From the NCBI GenBank assembly GCA_002412885.1, contig DHVX01000029.1, positions 40,022-104,021 on the forward strand: a DNA stretch of 64,000 bases, read 5' to 3'. The translations under genes and the position numbers were made by a program. Source of the stretch: Bacteroidales bacterium UBA5197 (GTDB taxonomy: Bacteria; Bacteroidota; Bacteroidia; Bacteroidales; Lentimicrobiaceae). The notes below the pieces were generated by a model. The model ran no database searches. It was not told the origin of the DNA and saw nothing but the letters and a program-made list of their open reading frames with translations. Shown piece after piece: positions 41,388 to 50,001 of this stretch (its first letter is position 1; every line of letters starts with the position of its first letter).

Positions 41388-41954
41388 TTAACCCAGCACT
41401 CCTGTATCTGCCAGCCTGTAAAGCCTGAAAACTACCCAGCCGAGCAATGCACCTACGGCTCCACCAACCAAAACATCGCCGGGATAATGCACCCCCAGAT
41501 AAATTCTGCTGTAGGATATAATTCCTGCCCAGACAAGCAACGCCGGCAACACCCATCCAAAGCGTTTCGTAAGCATCAGTCCACTGAAAACAGCCATACC
41601 AAAAGTGTTTGTGGCATGCGAAGAAACAAAACCATATTTACCGCCACAGTGCTCATTTAAGATTCTAACCATTCCATCAAGCAAAGGCTCATGACAAGGC
41701 CTTAGGCGCAGAAAAACATCTTTAAATACTTTTACCGAAACCTGATCGGTAATGGTAACCAGCAAAACAATGGAAATAAGAATAAGCCACCAGCGTGCAG
41801 GGCTCTGCCGGATCATCAGAAACAACAAAACAGCATAAAGCGGAACCCAGATGAATTTATCGCTGAGCCAGAACATCAGAAAATCTAAAAACGGGGAGTG
41901 CATCCCGTTGATGATTAAAAATATCTGCCGGTCAAACTGAATAATGTGATCCAT
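41388..41954 (-). CDS. PAP2-family membrane phosphatase
   Basis: A 188-residue PAP2 protein with hydrophobic helices and the three active-site motifs: KDVFLRLRP (KxxxxxxRP), VSSHATN (SxxH) and SRIYLGVHYPGD (SRxxxxxHxxxD). Members dephosphorylate lipid phosphates such as undecaprenyl diphosphate, phosphatidic acid or lipid A. The natural substrate cannot be told. Its start lies 3 bp after the obg stop, so it is cotranscribed with obg. Confidence 0.9.
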   Translation of the reverse strand: MDHIIQFDRQIFLIINGMHSPFLDFLMFWLSDKFIWVPLYAVLLFLMIRQSPARWWLILISIVLLVTITDQVSVKVFKDVFLRLRPCHEPLLDGMVRILNEHCGGKYGFVSSHATNTFGMAVFSGLMLTKRFGWVLPALLVWAGIISYSRIYLGVHYPGDVLVGGAVGALLGWVVFRLYRLADTGVLG

Positions 41955-41957
41955 TGT

Positions 41958-42959
41958 TTAGAAGTAGGGTTTATGCAGCGCTTTCCAGACTTCATCTTTT
42001 AACTCACTAATGCCTAGCCCTGTATGCGATGAAATATACACAATAGGGACATCCGGCAATTTGCGTTTTTTTAGTTTTCGCATTCCATCGGCATCCAGCA
42101 GGTCGCATTTGGTGATGGCCAGAACCTTGTTTTTATCCAACAATTCAGGATTAAACTGTTCAAGTTCGTTGAGCAGAATATCGTATTCCTTTCTGATATT
42201 GGCAGCGGTAACGGGCACCATAAACAGCAGTGCAGAATTTCGTTCAATGTGCCTCAGGAATCGCAATCCAAGACCACGCCCTTCGGAAGCTCCTTCAATA
42301 ATTCCAGGGATATCAGCCATTACAAATGAACGGTCATCGCGATAAGCAACGATACCGAGGTTTGGACGCAGGGTGGTAAAAGGATAATCGGCAATTTCGG
42401 GCTTTGCTGCTGAAACCACCGATAAAAGCGTTGATTTCCCGGCATTTGGGAATCCCACAAGACCAACATCAGCCAATATTTTCAATTCAAGAATTTTCCA
42501 TGCTTCCAGGCCAGGCTCTCCGGGTTGAGCAAAGCGAGGCGTTTGATTTGTGGGAGATTTAAAATGGTCGTTGCCAAGTCCGCCACGGCCGCCGCTGAGA
42601 AGAATATAAGTTTCTCCGTCCTGAGTAATTTCAGCTTCCTGCTCCATGGTTTCAGGATCTTTGACAATGGTACCAAGCGGCACTTCGACAATCACATCCC
42701 TTCCGAATGCGCCTGTGCGGCAACTTGAACCGCCACCTACACCATCGCCGGCCTTGAGGTGCTTGGTATATTTAAGGTGGAGTAATGTCCATAACTGAGC
42801 ATTACCTCTCAGAATGATATGCCCTCCCCTGCCGCCGTCGCCGCCATCAGGTCCGCCTTTTGCGTTTGCCCGGGTCCGCAACAAATGGGCAGAACCGGCT
42901 CCTCCTTTGCCTGAGCGGAGGTTTAACTTAACATAATCAACAAAATTGGAAGAAGACAT
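41958..42959 (-). CDS. obg: ribosome-assembly GTPase Obg/CgtA
   Basis: A 333-residue Obg. The N-terminal glycine-rich OBG fold has GGPDGGDGGRGGH and GVGGGSSCRTGAFGRD; the G domain has GFPNAGKST (P-loop), DIPGIIEGASEGRGLG (G3) and TKCDLLD (G4). The C terminus is short, without the OCT extension of some species. Obg binds the 50S subunit and controls late assembly and the stringent response. It is transcribed after adk and hpt, the common bacteroidete order, but a terminator and a promoter lie between adk and obg. Confidence 0.96.
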   Translation of the reverse strand: MSSSNFVDYVKLNLRSGKGGAGSAHLLRTRANAKGGPDGGDGGRGGHIILRGNAQLWTLLHLKYTKHLKAGDGVGGGSSCRTGAFGRDVIVEVPLGTIVKDPETMEQEAEITQDGETYILLSGGRGGLGNDHFKSPTNQTPRFAQPGEPGLEAWKILELKILADVGLVGFPNAGKSTLLSVVSAAKPEIADYPFTTLRPNLGIVAYRDDRSFVMADIPGIIEGASEGRGLGLRFLRHIERNSALLFMVPVTAANIRKEYDILLNELEQFNPELLDKNKVLAITKCDLLDADGMRKLKKRKLPDVPIVYISSHTGLGISELKDEVWKALHKPYF

Positions 42960-42991
42960 AGGGAATTTGCGTGTAAGTAATTTAGAACGGA

Positions 42992-42999
42992 CAAAAGTA
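42992..42999 (-). promoter_or_regulatory. probable -7 box of obg
   Basis: TACTTTTG on the minus strand, 32 nt before the start, matches TAnnTTTG. Confidence 0.5.
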
Positions 43000-43000
43000 C

Positions 43001-43026
43001 AAAAAATGCCGGACAGGCCGGCATAA
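43001..43026 (-). terminator. intrinsic terminator of the hpt-adk operon
   Basis: The stem ATGCCGG and CCGGCAT (loop of 5) is followed on the minus strand by T6, 29 nt after the adk stop. Confidence 0.75.
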
Positions 43027-43054
43027 TTATTATATATATTTGAAATACAAATAC

Positions 43055-44224
43055 TTATCTGATCACCTTCATCGCGGCTTCCACTTTTACCGATAAACGT
43101 GTGAAGACATCCTCTTCTCCGCCCACAGCATCAATGGATGCAAACTTATTTTGTTTTCTGTAAAACTCAGCCACTGGGAGTGTTTTTTCCTGATATTCTT
43201 CAAGCCGGTGAATGATCAGATCGGCATTCAGGTCATACGTTCTTGCCTGTGGTGTTTTTGACCTTGCACTCAGTCGCTTGATTGATTCAAGCGTAGAAGC
43301 ATGAAGCTCAATACAATAAGATACTGTTGAGTCGAGGCGACGGAGCAATCCATCGAGGATATAAGCCTGAACAATGGTTCGGGGGAAGCCTTTAAAAACA
43401 AAACCCCGCACATTGTTGTGCTGTTTGATTTCACTCTCAATGAGGCGGATAACAATTTCATCAGGGACCAATTCTCCAAGAGCCATTATTTCCTTAACCC
43501 TTGAGCCAAGTTCGCTGCCTGATTTGATTTCGCGGCGCAGCAACGAACCGGTAGAAATATAGTAAAGATTGTATTTTTTGGCCAGCAATCTGCCCTGAGT
43601 ACCTTTTCCCGATCCAGGCGCACCTGTGAGTACAAGATTAAACCATACATTCTGAAGTGTGCGGTCGATAGACTCAACCAATCTTCCAAGAACCTCATCA
43701 ATTTTACCAACCCCGTTGATGGGAATATACTTATCCCTGTCCTGATAAAATTCAGCTACCGGCTTGGTTTTGTTGTTGTATTCTTCCAGACGAAACTCAA
43801 TAACTTCAGCATTATCGTCGCTTCTGCCGGAAGATTTTCCTCTTTCGAGCAATCGTTCTATCAATTCTTCGCGGGGCACCTCAAGACTAAGCATACAGGC
43901 AAGTGAAGTATTAAGCTTTAGCAGCAATCCTTCAAGAATATACGCCTGAACCATGGTACGAGGAAATCCATCGAAAAGAATTCCGTTTTTATCTGTACTT
44001 GAAACAATTCTTTTTTCAATAAGCTGAACAATCATTTCATCAGAAACCAACTCACCACGATCGATGGTATCCTTGGCTTTTTTACCAAGTTCGGTACCTT
44101 CGGAAATTTCGTGACGTAAAAGATCTCCTGTAGAAATATAGGCAAGATTATACTTTTCGATCAGCAGGGCTGACTGTGTACCTTTTCCTGCTCCCGGAGG
44201 GCCGAACAATGCGATATTAAGCAT
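43055..44224 (-). CDS. adk: tandem-duplicated adenylate kinase
   Basis: A 389-residue protein made of two adenylate-kinase domains; a normal bacteroidete Adk has about 190 residues. Domain 1 (1-190) is intact: GPPGAGKGTQ (8-17), STGDLLR (31-37), FDGFPRT (84-90) and a GRSDD lid motif near 133-137. Domain 2 (about 195-389) keeps the P-loop GAPGSGKGTQ (201-210) but has STGSLLR (D to S, residue 227), FKGFPRT (D to K, residue 278) and no GRxDD. The lid in both is the short form. Domain 1 should interconvert AMP, ADP and ATP; domain 2 may be a regulatory pseudokinase. It lies between hpt and obg. Confidence 0.9.
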   Translation of the reverse strand: MLNIALFGPPGAGKGTQSALLIEKYNLAYISTGDLLRHEISEGTELGKKAKDTIDRGELVSDEMIVQLIEKRIVSSTDKNGILFDGFPRTMVQAYILEGLLLKLNTSLACMLSLEVPREELIERLLERGKSSGRSDDNAEVIEFRLEEYNNKTKPVAEFYQDRDKYIPINGVGKIDEVLGRLVESIDRTLQNVWFNLVLTGAPGSGKGTQGRLLAKKYNLYYISTGSLLRREIKSGSELGSRVKEIMALGELVPDEIVIRLIESEIKQHNNVRGFVFKGFPRTIVQAYILDGLLRRLDSTVSYCIELHASTLESIKRLSARSKTPQARTYDLNADLIIHRLEEYQEKTLPVAEFYRKQNKFASIDAVGGEEDVFTRLSVKVEAAMKVIR

Positions 44225-44286
44225 AAATCAATATGTTATGAAGTACAAAAAGATGGCAATTTACAAATGATTTTCCTGATTGGCAA

Positions 44287-44826
44287 CTATTCAATGATTT
44301 TGTAAATATCCGGAAGATTCCGGCCAAAGCCATCATAATCAAGGCCATAACCCAAAATAAAATCGTTGGGTATTTCAAGCCCGATATAGTCGATCTTATA
44401 ATCGGCAGTAAAAGCTCCGGGTTTAAAAACAAGGGTTGCAATTTTAACTTCAGCGGCTTCCTGTTGATTGAGAATCTCAAGCATACGTTTCATGGTGAGT
44501 CCGGTATCGATAATATCTTCGAGAATGACCACTGTACGTCCTTTTACTACCTCGGTTAAACCGATAAGTTCACTTACAACCTGCGAGCTTCTGGTGCCGG
44601 AATATGACGACAATTTAACAAATGAAATGTTATTCTCGAGTTCAATTTTTTTCAGTAGATCGGAGGCAAACATAAATGCACCATTCAAAACAACCAGAAA
44701 TAAAGGCGTTTTTCCTTTGAGATCGGTATTCAGGGATTGTGCAACCCGGCTAACAGCCTGGTCAATGGCTTCTGCGGAAATGTAGATACCAAATTCTCTA
44801 TCGCAGACTTTAATTCTTTTATTCAT
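44287..44826 (-). CDS. hpt: hypoxanthine phosphoribosyltransferase
   Basis: A 179-residue purine phosphoribosyltransferase. The PRPP-binding motif is RTVVILEDIIDTGLTMK; the flexible loop has SSYSGTRSS; the end carries FILGYGLDYDGFGRNLPDI. It makes IMP or GMP from hypoxanthine or guanine. It precedes adk in the order seen in many bacteroidetes. A TACTTTTG box at 44846-44853 is a likely promoter. Confidence 0.95.
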   Translation of the reverse strand: MNKRIKVCDREFGIYISAEAIDQAVSRVAQSLNTDLKGKTPLFLVVLNGAFMFASDLLKKIELENNISFVKLSSYSGTRSSQVVSELIGLTEVVKGRTVVILEDIIDTGLTMKRMLEILNQQEAAEVKIATLVFKPGAFTADYKIDYIGLEIPNDFILGYGLDYDGFGRNLPDIYKIIE

Positions 44827-44845
44827 AATCCGTTTAATTGGCCTT

Positions 44846-44853
44846 CAAAAGTA
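44846..44853 (-). promoter_or_regulatory. probable -7 box of hpt-adk
   Basis: TACTTTTG (minus strand), 20 nt before the hpt start, matches TAnnTTTG. Confidence 0.5.
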
Positions 44854-44937
44854 CAATAATTAAGAAATATAAAAGCAGGCTTTATGCTTTTTGGTCAAAT
44901 TGATAGTTTTCAGGAAACACAAATGCCGTTTCAATAC

Positions 44938-45440
44938 TTTTACCCACCCCAACCCTCCCTGGAACAGTGAGGGAGTGCATCCTACCAGGTTGAGCATCGT
45001 TCTTTATGCATGCTGAATATCAGGTTCTTTGATCGTTTTATCCTTCGTTGCTATAGCCGCATGCTGGAATGACAATATTTCTTTTACCCTCCCCATCCCT
45101 CCCTGTGAACAAGGAGGGGGTGCATCCTGCCAGGTTGAGCATCGTTCTTTATGCATGCTGAATATTAGGTTCTTTGATCGTTTTGTCCTTCGTTGCTATA
45201 GCCACATGCAGGGATGACAATATTTCCCTTTTACCCTCCCCATCCCTCCCTGTGAACAAGGAGGGGGTGCATCCTTGTCGATTGATGGTTGGTTCTTATA
45301 TCAGCTGAATGTCCGGTTTTTAATCGGGGCGAAACCGAAGTGATGGGTGAGTTCTTTTACCCTCCCCATCCCTCCCTGTGAACAAAGAGGAGGTGCATCC
45401 TTGTTGATTGATGGCTGGTTCTTATATCAGCTGAATGTCA
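44938..45440. repeat. four-unit tandem intergenic repeat array
   Basis: Four units start at 44938, 45082, 45229 and 45355 (spacings 144, 147 and 126 bp). Each opens with TTTTACCC, CCCATCCCTCCCTGTGAACA and GGAGG[G/T]GGTGCATCC. Units 1 and 2 go on with AGGTTGAGCATCGTTC, TTTATGCATGCTGAATAT and TCCTTCGTTGCTATAGCC; units 3 and 4 share TTGATGG[T/C]TGGTTCTT and ATATCAGCTGAATGTC. A reverse-oriented relative is at 58899-58990. No gene is seen in the 763-bp gap 44827-45589. Confidence 0.75.
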
Positions 45441-45562
45441 TGCATTCTCCTGTTTTAAGAGATGTCAGAAGCACTAAAACCTATATCCCCAACTCCATTC
45501 TTCTCACTAAGTTAAATTAAGTTTAAGCTTTTTAGAATCTCATAAAAATCCACTAAATTTCA

Positions 45563-45570
45563 TATTTTTG
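45563..45570 (+). promoter_or_regulatory. probable -7 box of purE
   Basis: TATTTTTG matches TAnnTTTG, 19 nt before the purE start. Confidence 0.5.
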
Positions 45571-45589
45571 CATACCAAATATCTTAAAC

Positions 45590-46096
45590 ATGGAACCTAG
45601 AGTAAGCATTATAATGGGCAGTACATCCGATTTGCCGGTGATGAAAGAAGCTGCAGAAATCCTCAACGATTTTCAGATTCCGTTTGAAATCAATGCGTTA
45701 TCTGCGCATAGGACTCCGAATGAGGTTGAAACTTTTGCAAAATCAGCTTATAGTCGCGGCATCAGAGTAATTATTGCCGGAGCGGGAATGGCAGCCCATC
45801 TTCCGGGCGTTATTGCTGCTATGACAACAGTTCCGATAATTGGTGTTCCCATCAAAGCTTCACTCGATGGCTTGGATTCACTGCTGGCGATTGTTCAGAT
45901 GCCTCCTGGTATTCCGGTAGCAACAGTTGCAATAAATGGAGCCAGAAATGCAGGAATACTTGCAGTTCAGATGATGGCAACCGGCGATGATGAGCTGATG
46001 ATGAAACTGATTGCTTTCAAGGAAGAACTGAAAACAAAAATTGTGAAAGCCAACGAGGAACTGAAAAAAGTTGAGTACGAATTCAGGGTGAAGTAG
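45590..46096 (+). CDS. purE: N5-carboxyaminoimidazole ribonucleotide mutase
   Basis: A 168-residue class I PurE. Key motifs are IIMGSTSDLPVM, ALSAHRTPN and AGAGMAAHLPGVIAAMT, then MPPGIPVATVAINGARNAGI. It converts N5-CAIR to CAIR in purine biosynthesis. PurK, its usual partner, is not adjacent. Length and motifs are normal. Confidence 0.96.
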   Translation: MEPRVSIIMGSTSDLPVMKEAAEILNDFQIPFEINALSAHRTPNEVETFAKSAYSRGIRVIIAGAGMAAHLPGVIAAMTTVPIIGVPIKASLDGLDSLLAIVQMPPGIPVATVAINGARNAGILAVQMMATGDDELMMKLIAFKEELKTKIVKANEELKKVEYEFRVK

Positions 46097-46214
46097 TAGC
46101 AATCACTTGCCACAGGCCAGAGTTGTGTGGCAATTTTGGATAACAGAAAACTTCAAATCCATTTTCATTACTCCTATTCGAATTTTCGTGGCATTTCATG
46201 GCTGGGTTTGATAG

Positions 46215-46721
46215 TTATGGGAATTGCAGGCTGCTTAGAGTCCTATTTTGGCGGAAGTTTTTTAACATCGTGAATTCGGTTGTAAAGAATTCCTGATTTC
46301 TTTCATAAAATCTGATTTCTCGGGATGAAATGGGAGTTAATGTAAATTCTAAAACTCCATTTCGAAATATTCTAAGTTCACCTGTCTTCCGTTCGATCAA
46401 CCAAGTTCTTTCCTTTTCCTTGGATATTGTCGCCATATGAAAATCTTTTATCCAAAAATGCATATTCCCGTGTCTGTTAAATTGAAAATGTACACACTGA
46501 GCATCATTAAGTGATTCGGATTCGAAATATATTGTGTAGCCTGAACCGTAATCATAGATATTGGAATATTTTATCAGTGTTACAGTATCAGAATTGAAAA
46601 ATAAACTGTCTGTGTTGTCTGAAAACCATTCAGTATCTCTAAAGTTCTTTGATGTAATTATCTGAGCATTAATTGATTGAACAATTATTAAACTTAATAA
46701 TAAAATTAACTACTTCTTCAT
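46215..46721 (-). pseudogene. secreted-protein gene disrupted by one TAG in the signal peptide
   Basis: Reading from ATG at 46721 on the minus strand gives MKK, then TAG (46712-46710), then an uninterrupted frame LILLLSLIIVQSINAQ (signal peptide) and about 150 further residues to 46215. The signal peptide plus mature region form one reading frame of 168 codons with only this one stop. The mature part contains DTEWFSDNTDSLFFNSD and WLIERKTGELRIFRNGVLEF. The first in-frame ATG after the stop is at 46463 and lacks the signal peptide. Family not recognised. Possibilities: recent nonsense mutation, sequencing error or readthrough. Confidence 0.7.
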
Positions 46722-46939
46722 CTCTAGTTTTCCAGATTTCTGAGTAATAATTATTGCTAATGGTCGAAGATTTGCGCTTTCAAACATTTTAAAAAGTGTT
46801 AAGTGAACTCATTCATTGTATGGTATTAGAAGTCAAAAATGCTCCATAAGGTCTTGCGACCAAGCCTACATGGAGAATTATAAAACGCAACTCTCATGCC
46901 ATTACAAAGATAAATTCAAATACAAGTTTTTGCGTAATA

Positions 46940-47650
46940 TTACGGATTTATCTTAATACCCTCATAAGTGTTTGTATAATAATTTCCTAATGGTCCACCT
47001 ACCGAATAGTGAATACTATCATTTGCAAATAAAACCACTGAATGATAGCCAAAAAAACTACCTGTTGGAGAGCTATAAAAGCCATTTGAATTGTTATAAA
47101 ACATCCTACTTCCCTCCCAACCGTGTTCTATATCACTCCTGGTTAAAATATTTATCATATTGAATGTGCCATTTTTCACAACAGTCAATGTATCTTGATA
47201 ATATTCCAATGATCCATCATTTGAATAAGTTACATTACAAAAATAAATTCCGATGTAGTCATTTCTATAATCATATCTCACTGAATCAATAGTATCAACC
47301 TTTATCTCATGTTGAAATCTTTTAACTGTATTTTCACTGTCTGAAATTTCAAAATCCAATATGAGATCACCCGTAATCATAATTTTAAATGGGCCTTCTC
47401 CTGATAAGGTATCAGGGCTATACCAACTAATATTATACGTTCCTATATCATATTTGGGTTTTATATCGAAAGCTATTGAAATATGTTGATCAGGGTAATA
47501 AGTAATCTCATTCGCATTAAATTCAAAGTCTATGGGATTAGTTGGATTATTTTCTTTCTCGCATGAGTAACTTATGAGAACCAAAATTGTGAGATAAAGA
47601 ATCGCAGCACTAAATTTAATTTTTAAAGTCTGCTTTAGAAAAGCTTTCAT
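46940..47650 (-). CDS. lipoprotein of unknown function
   Basis: A 236-residue lipoprotein with a hydrophobic signal (FSAAILYLTILVLISYSC) whose cysteine is the lipobox residue, followed by EKENNPTNPIDFEF. The mature part is an Ig- or beta-sandwich-like domain (IAFDIKPKYDIGTYNISWYS), rich in Y, N and D. No enzyme motif is visible. The DNA is A+T-rich like the pseudogene next to it, which suggests a fast-evolving or acquired patch. Confidence 0.65.
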   Translation of the reverse strand: MKAFLKQTLKIKFSAAILYLTILVLISYSCEKENNPTNPIDFEFNANEITYYPDQHISIAFDIKPKYDIGTYNISWYSPDTLSGEGPFKIMITGDLILDFEISDSENTVKRFQHEIKVDTIDSVRYDYRNDYIGIYFCNVTYSNDGSLEYYQDTLTVVKNGTFNMINILTRSDIEHGWEGSRMFYNNSNGFYSSPTGSFFGYHSVVLFANDSIHYSVGGPLGNYYTNTYEGIKINP

Positions 47651-47916
47651 AGTAAAAATATTAAAGTTTTAACTGGTATACTTTGGCTGCTAACCACCGA
47701 GTGGATATTTTTGAGTTTATATCTGACATTTTTACACCACTTTACGAGTGAAAATCCAAGTCAGATTAACAATACAAATATAATGTTTTTTCAGATATAA
47801 AACCTATCCCTCATGAATTATTTTCAATTCTTCTATTCGGATATATTTTTAAATATCAAAACAATCTCTCATGAATTCCTGGAGATTGTTGACTTCCCTC
47901 CAGCTTCAGCTGGAGG

Positions 47917-49857
47917 TTAAACTTCCACAAAATACATATCAATATCTCCTTTATTTTTTGCTTTAATTTTACCACGATACACGCAGTTAAACTGATCTTT
48001 TACCAGTTCGAAAGTATCACCTGAAATATTAACTTTTCCCGGTTCACCGCTTGATTCCATGCGGCTGGCTGTATTAACGGCATCGCCCCAGATGTCGTAA
48101 GCAAATTTGTTCTTTCCAACAACGCCGGCAATTACTTTACCCGTATGAATTCCGATGCGCAATTCCCAGTAATCCTGTCCGTTGGCTTCTCTTTCTGCTT
48201 TGATGCGATCCATATAAGCTTTTATCTCAAGACCTGCCTTTACCACATCTGCAGGATTTGTGGTATTGGCAACCGGAATGCCCCCGGCACACATATAGGC
48301 ATCACCAATTGTTTTGATTTTTTCGAGGTTATGCTTGTCGATGATATGGTCAAATTGAAGGAAACACTGATTCAGTTCTGCAACCAGTTGTTCAGGAGTA
48401 AGCTTTTCGGCAATGGTGGTAAAACCTTTGAAATCAGTAAACAGCACAGAAACCATTTCGTATTGTTTTGGCGTTGCAGAGCCTTTTTGCTTTAACTCTT
48501 CAGCGGTTTCGTAGGGTAAGATATTCAGCAGGAGTTTTTCGGACCTGTCTTTCTCGTCTTCAATAATCTTTTTGGTTTTCCGAACATACCTGTAACGATT
48601 AAAGAGCCCGATTGCCAGAAGCAAAAGTAAAATTCCGGTAATGCTGGCTGCGTTTCTGATGGCCTTTTGCCGCTGGAGATCGAGTTCCTGCAATGCTTTG
48701 TCTTTGGTAAGAAGATCTACTTCGCCCTGCTTTTTTTCAAGGTCAAAATTCAAGGTCAATGCCTGAAGCCGCTTATCCATTTCGGCATTATAGAGGGTGT
48801 CTTTTATGGATGAAAACAGGGTTTGGTATTTATAGGCATTTTCGAAATCAGATACTTTCTGATACAATGCTGCAAGGCCTTCGTAAGCAAATTTAAGTTC
48901 GTAATTCGCGCCGATTTCCAGTGCGATATCCTTTGCTTTCAGATAGGAGTTAATTGCAGAGCCAAAATCACCCTTCATGTCATAAGTACTAGCCAGTCCA
49001 AGCAGTGACTGCGACATTTCGAGTTTTGCATTCTGATTTTCAGCCAACTGAAACGCCTCTCGCTGATATTCAATTGCTCTGGCAAAATCCCGTCTGATTG
49101 CGTAAACCTTCCCGATATTATTCAGGGCATAGGGGACATTCCCATTTTCAGAAGCTTTGTAAGCCTCCAGCGCTTTCTCAAAGTAGATCAATGCAGATTT
49201 GTCATCGCCTCTGGCAAGATAAATCTCACCCATATTCACAGCTGAAGTGCCGATGGCATCATTATCGCCCAACTCTTCGCTCAGGGGAAGGGCCTTCAGA
49301 TAATACTCCAAAGCCATGTAGTGCGTACCCTTTTTGTTATAATAAACAGCTCCGATATTTACCAGTGCAGTGGCAATCCGCAGCTTATCGCCGATTTCTT
49401 CCGATACCCTCAGCGATTCCAGATAGTATTGAATTGCTTTCTCATCATCGCCTTCATTAAAGTTAACTGCACCTAAGTTATTCAGCATATTGGCAATTCC
49501 GAGTTTATCGCCAATGGTTTGAAAAGCAGAAAGCGATTGTTGCCAGAAGAGTAGTGTTTCGATATAGTTTCCCTGAAAGTAATAACTCATCCCTATGCTT
49601 TTGAGGGCATATGCCTGACCCCGCACAAAATCAAGTTTCTCTGCCAGGGCCAGTGCTTCATTTGCATAACGAAGCGCTTCTTTTGTGTCAACCCTCAACA
49701 AACTCCCTGAAATATCAATTAGCGTGTTTACCTTCAGGGAATCATCATTGGCATTTCTTATCAGTAGTTTAAGGCTGTCGGCTTGCTTTGTCTGAGCATC
49801 GACTCTGCTGCTAACCGCAAGTAAAAGTGCCAGGAATAAAAAAACTTGTATTTTCAT
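47917..49857 (-). CDS. TPR sensor-adenylate cyclase, class III
   Basis: A 646-residue protein. The signal peptide is MKIQVFLFLALLLAVSSRVD; then come about eight TPR repeats (for example LNNLGAVNFNEGDDEKAIQY) in the periplasm, one transmembrane helix near residues 405-423 (AASITGILLLLLAIGLF) and a cytoplasmic class III cyclase domain. The cyclase has VSVLFTDFKGF (metal Asp), KIKTIGDAYM (metal Asp and the ATP-specific Lys) and FAYDIWGDAVNTASRMES (Asp of the adenine pocket), so ATP, not GTP, is the likely substrate. It should make cAMP in response to an envelope signal. No cAMP receptor gene is nearby. Confidence 0.88.
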   Translation of the reverse strand: MKIQVFLFLALLLAVSSRVDAQTKQADSLKLLIRNANDDSLKVNTLIDISGSLLRVDTKEALRYANEALALAEKLDFVRGQAYALKSIGMSYYFQGNYIETLLFWQQSLSAFQTIGDKLGIANMLNNLGAVNFNEGDDEKAIQYYLESLRVSEEIGDKLRIATALVNIGAVYYNKKGTHYMALEYYLKALPLSEELGDNDAIGTSAVNMGEIYLARGDDKSALIYFEKALEAYKASENGNVPYALNNIGKVYAIRRDFARAIEYQREAFQLAENQNAKLEMSQSLLGLASTYDMKGDFGSAINSYLKAKDIALEIGANYELKFAYEGLAALYQKVSDFENAYKYQTLFSSIKDTLYNAEMDKRLQALTLNFDLEKKQGEVDLLTKDKALQELDLQRQKAIRNAASITGILLLLLAIGLFNRYRYVRKTKKIIEDEKDRSEKLLLNILPYETAEELKQKGSATPKQYEMVSVLFTDFKGFTTIAEKLTPEQLVAELNQCFLQFDHIIDKHNLEKIKTIGDAYMCAGGIPVANTTNPADVVKAGLEIKAYMDRIKAEREANGQDYWELRIGIHTGKVIAGVVGKNKFAYDIWGDAVNTASRMESSGEPGKVNISGDTFELVKDQFNCVYRGKIKAKNKGDIDMYFVEV

Positions 49858-50001
49858 TGATTTAATTTGGGTTCATTGGTTAAACAACTCCAATAAGTAT
49901 CTGTTTTAAAGTGAAAAGAACTTTCAATATCGACAACAGGAGAGGGATTTCATTTGAGCCCTCCCCTGTATTTCATCAAGATTACTTTTAACCCTAATCA
50001 T

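Noticed and set aside
45029..45217. 62-codon plus-strand frame
   Set aside because: Made only of the tandem intergenic repeat unit.
44938..45440. CRISPR-like array
   Set aside because: The units are 126-147 bp and homologous through their length; there are no short identical repeats with unique spacers, and no cas genes.
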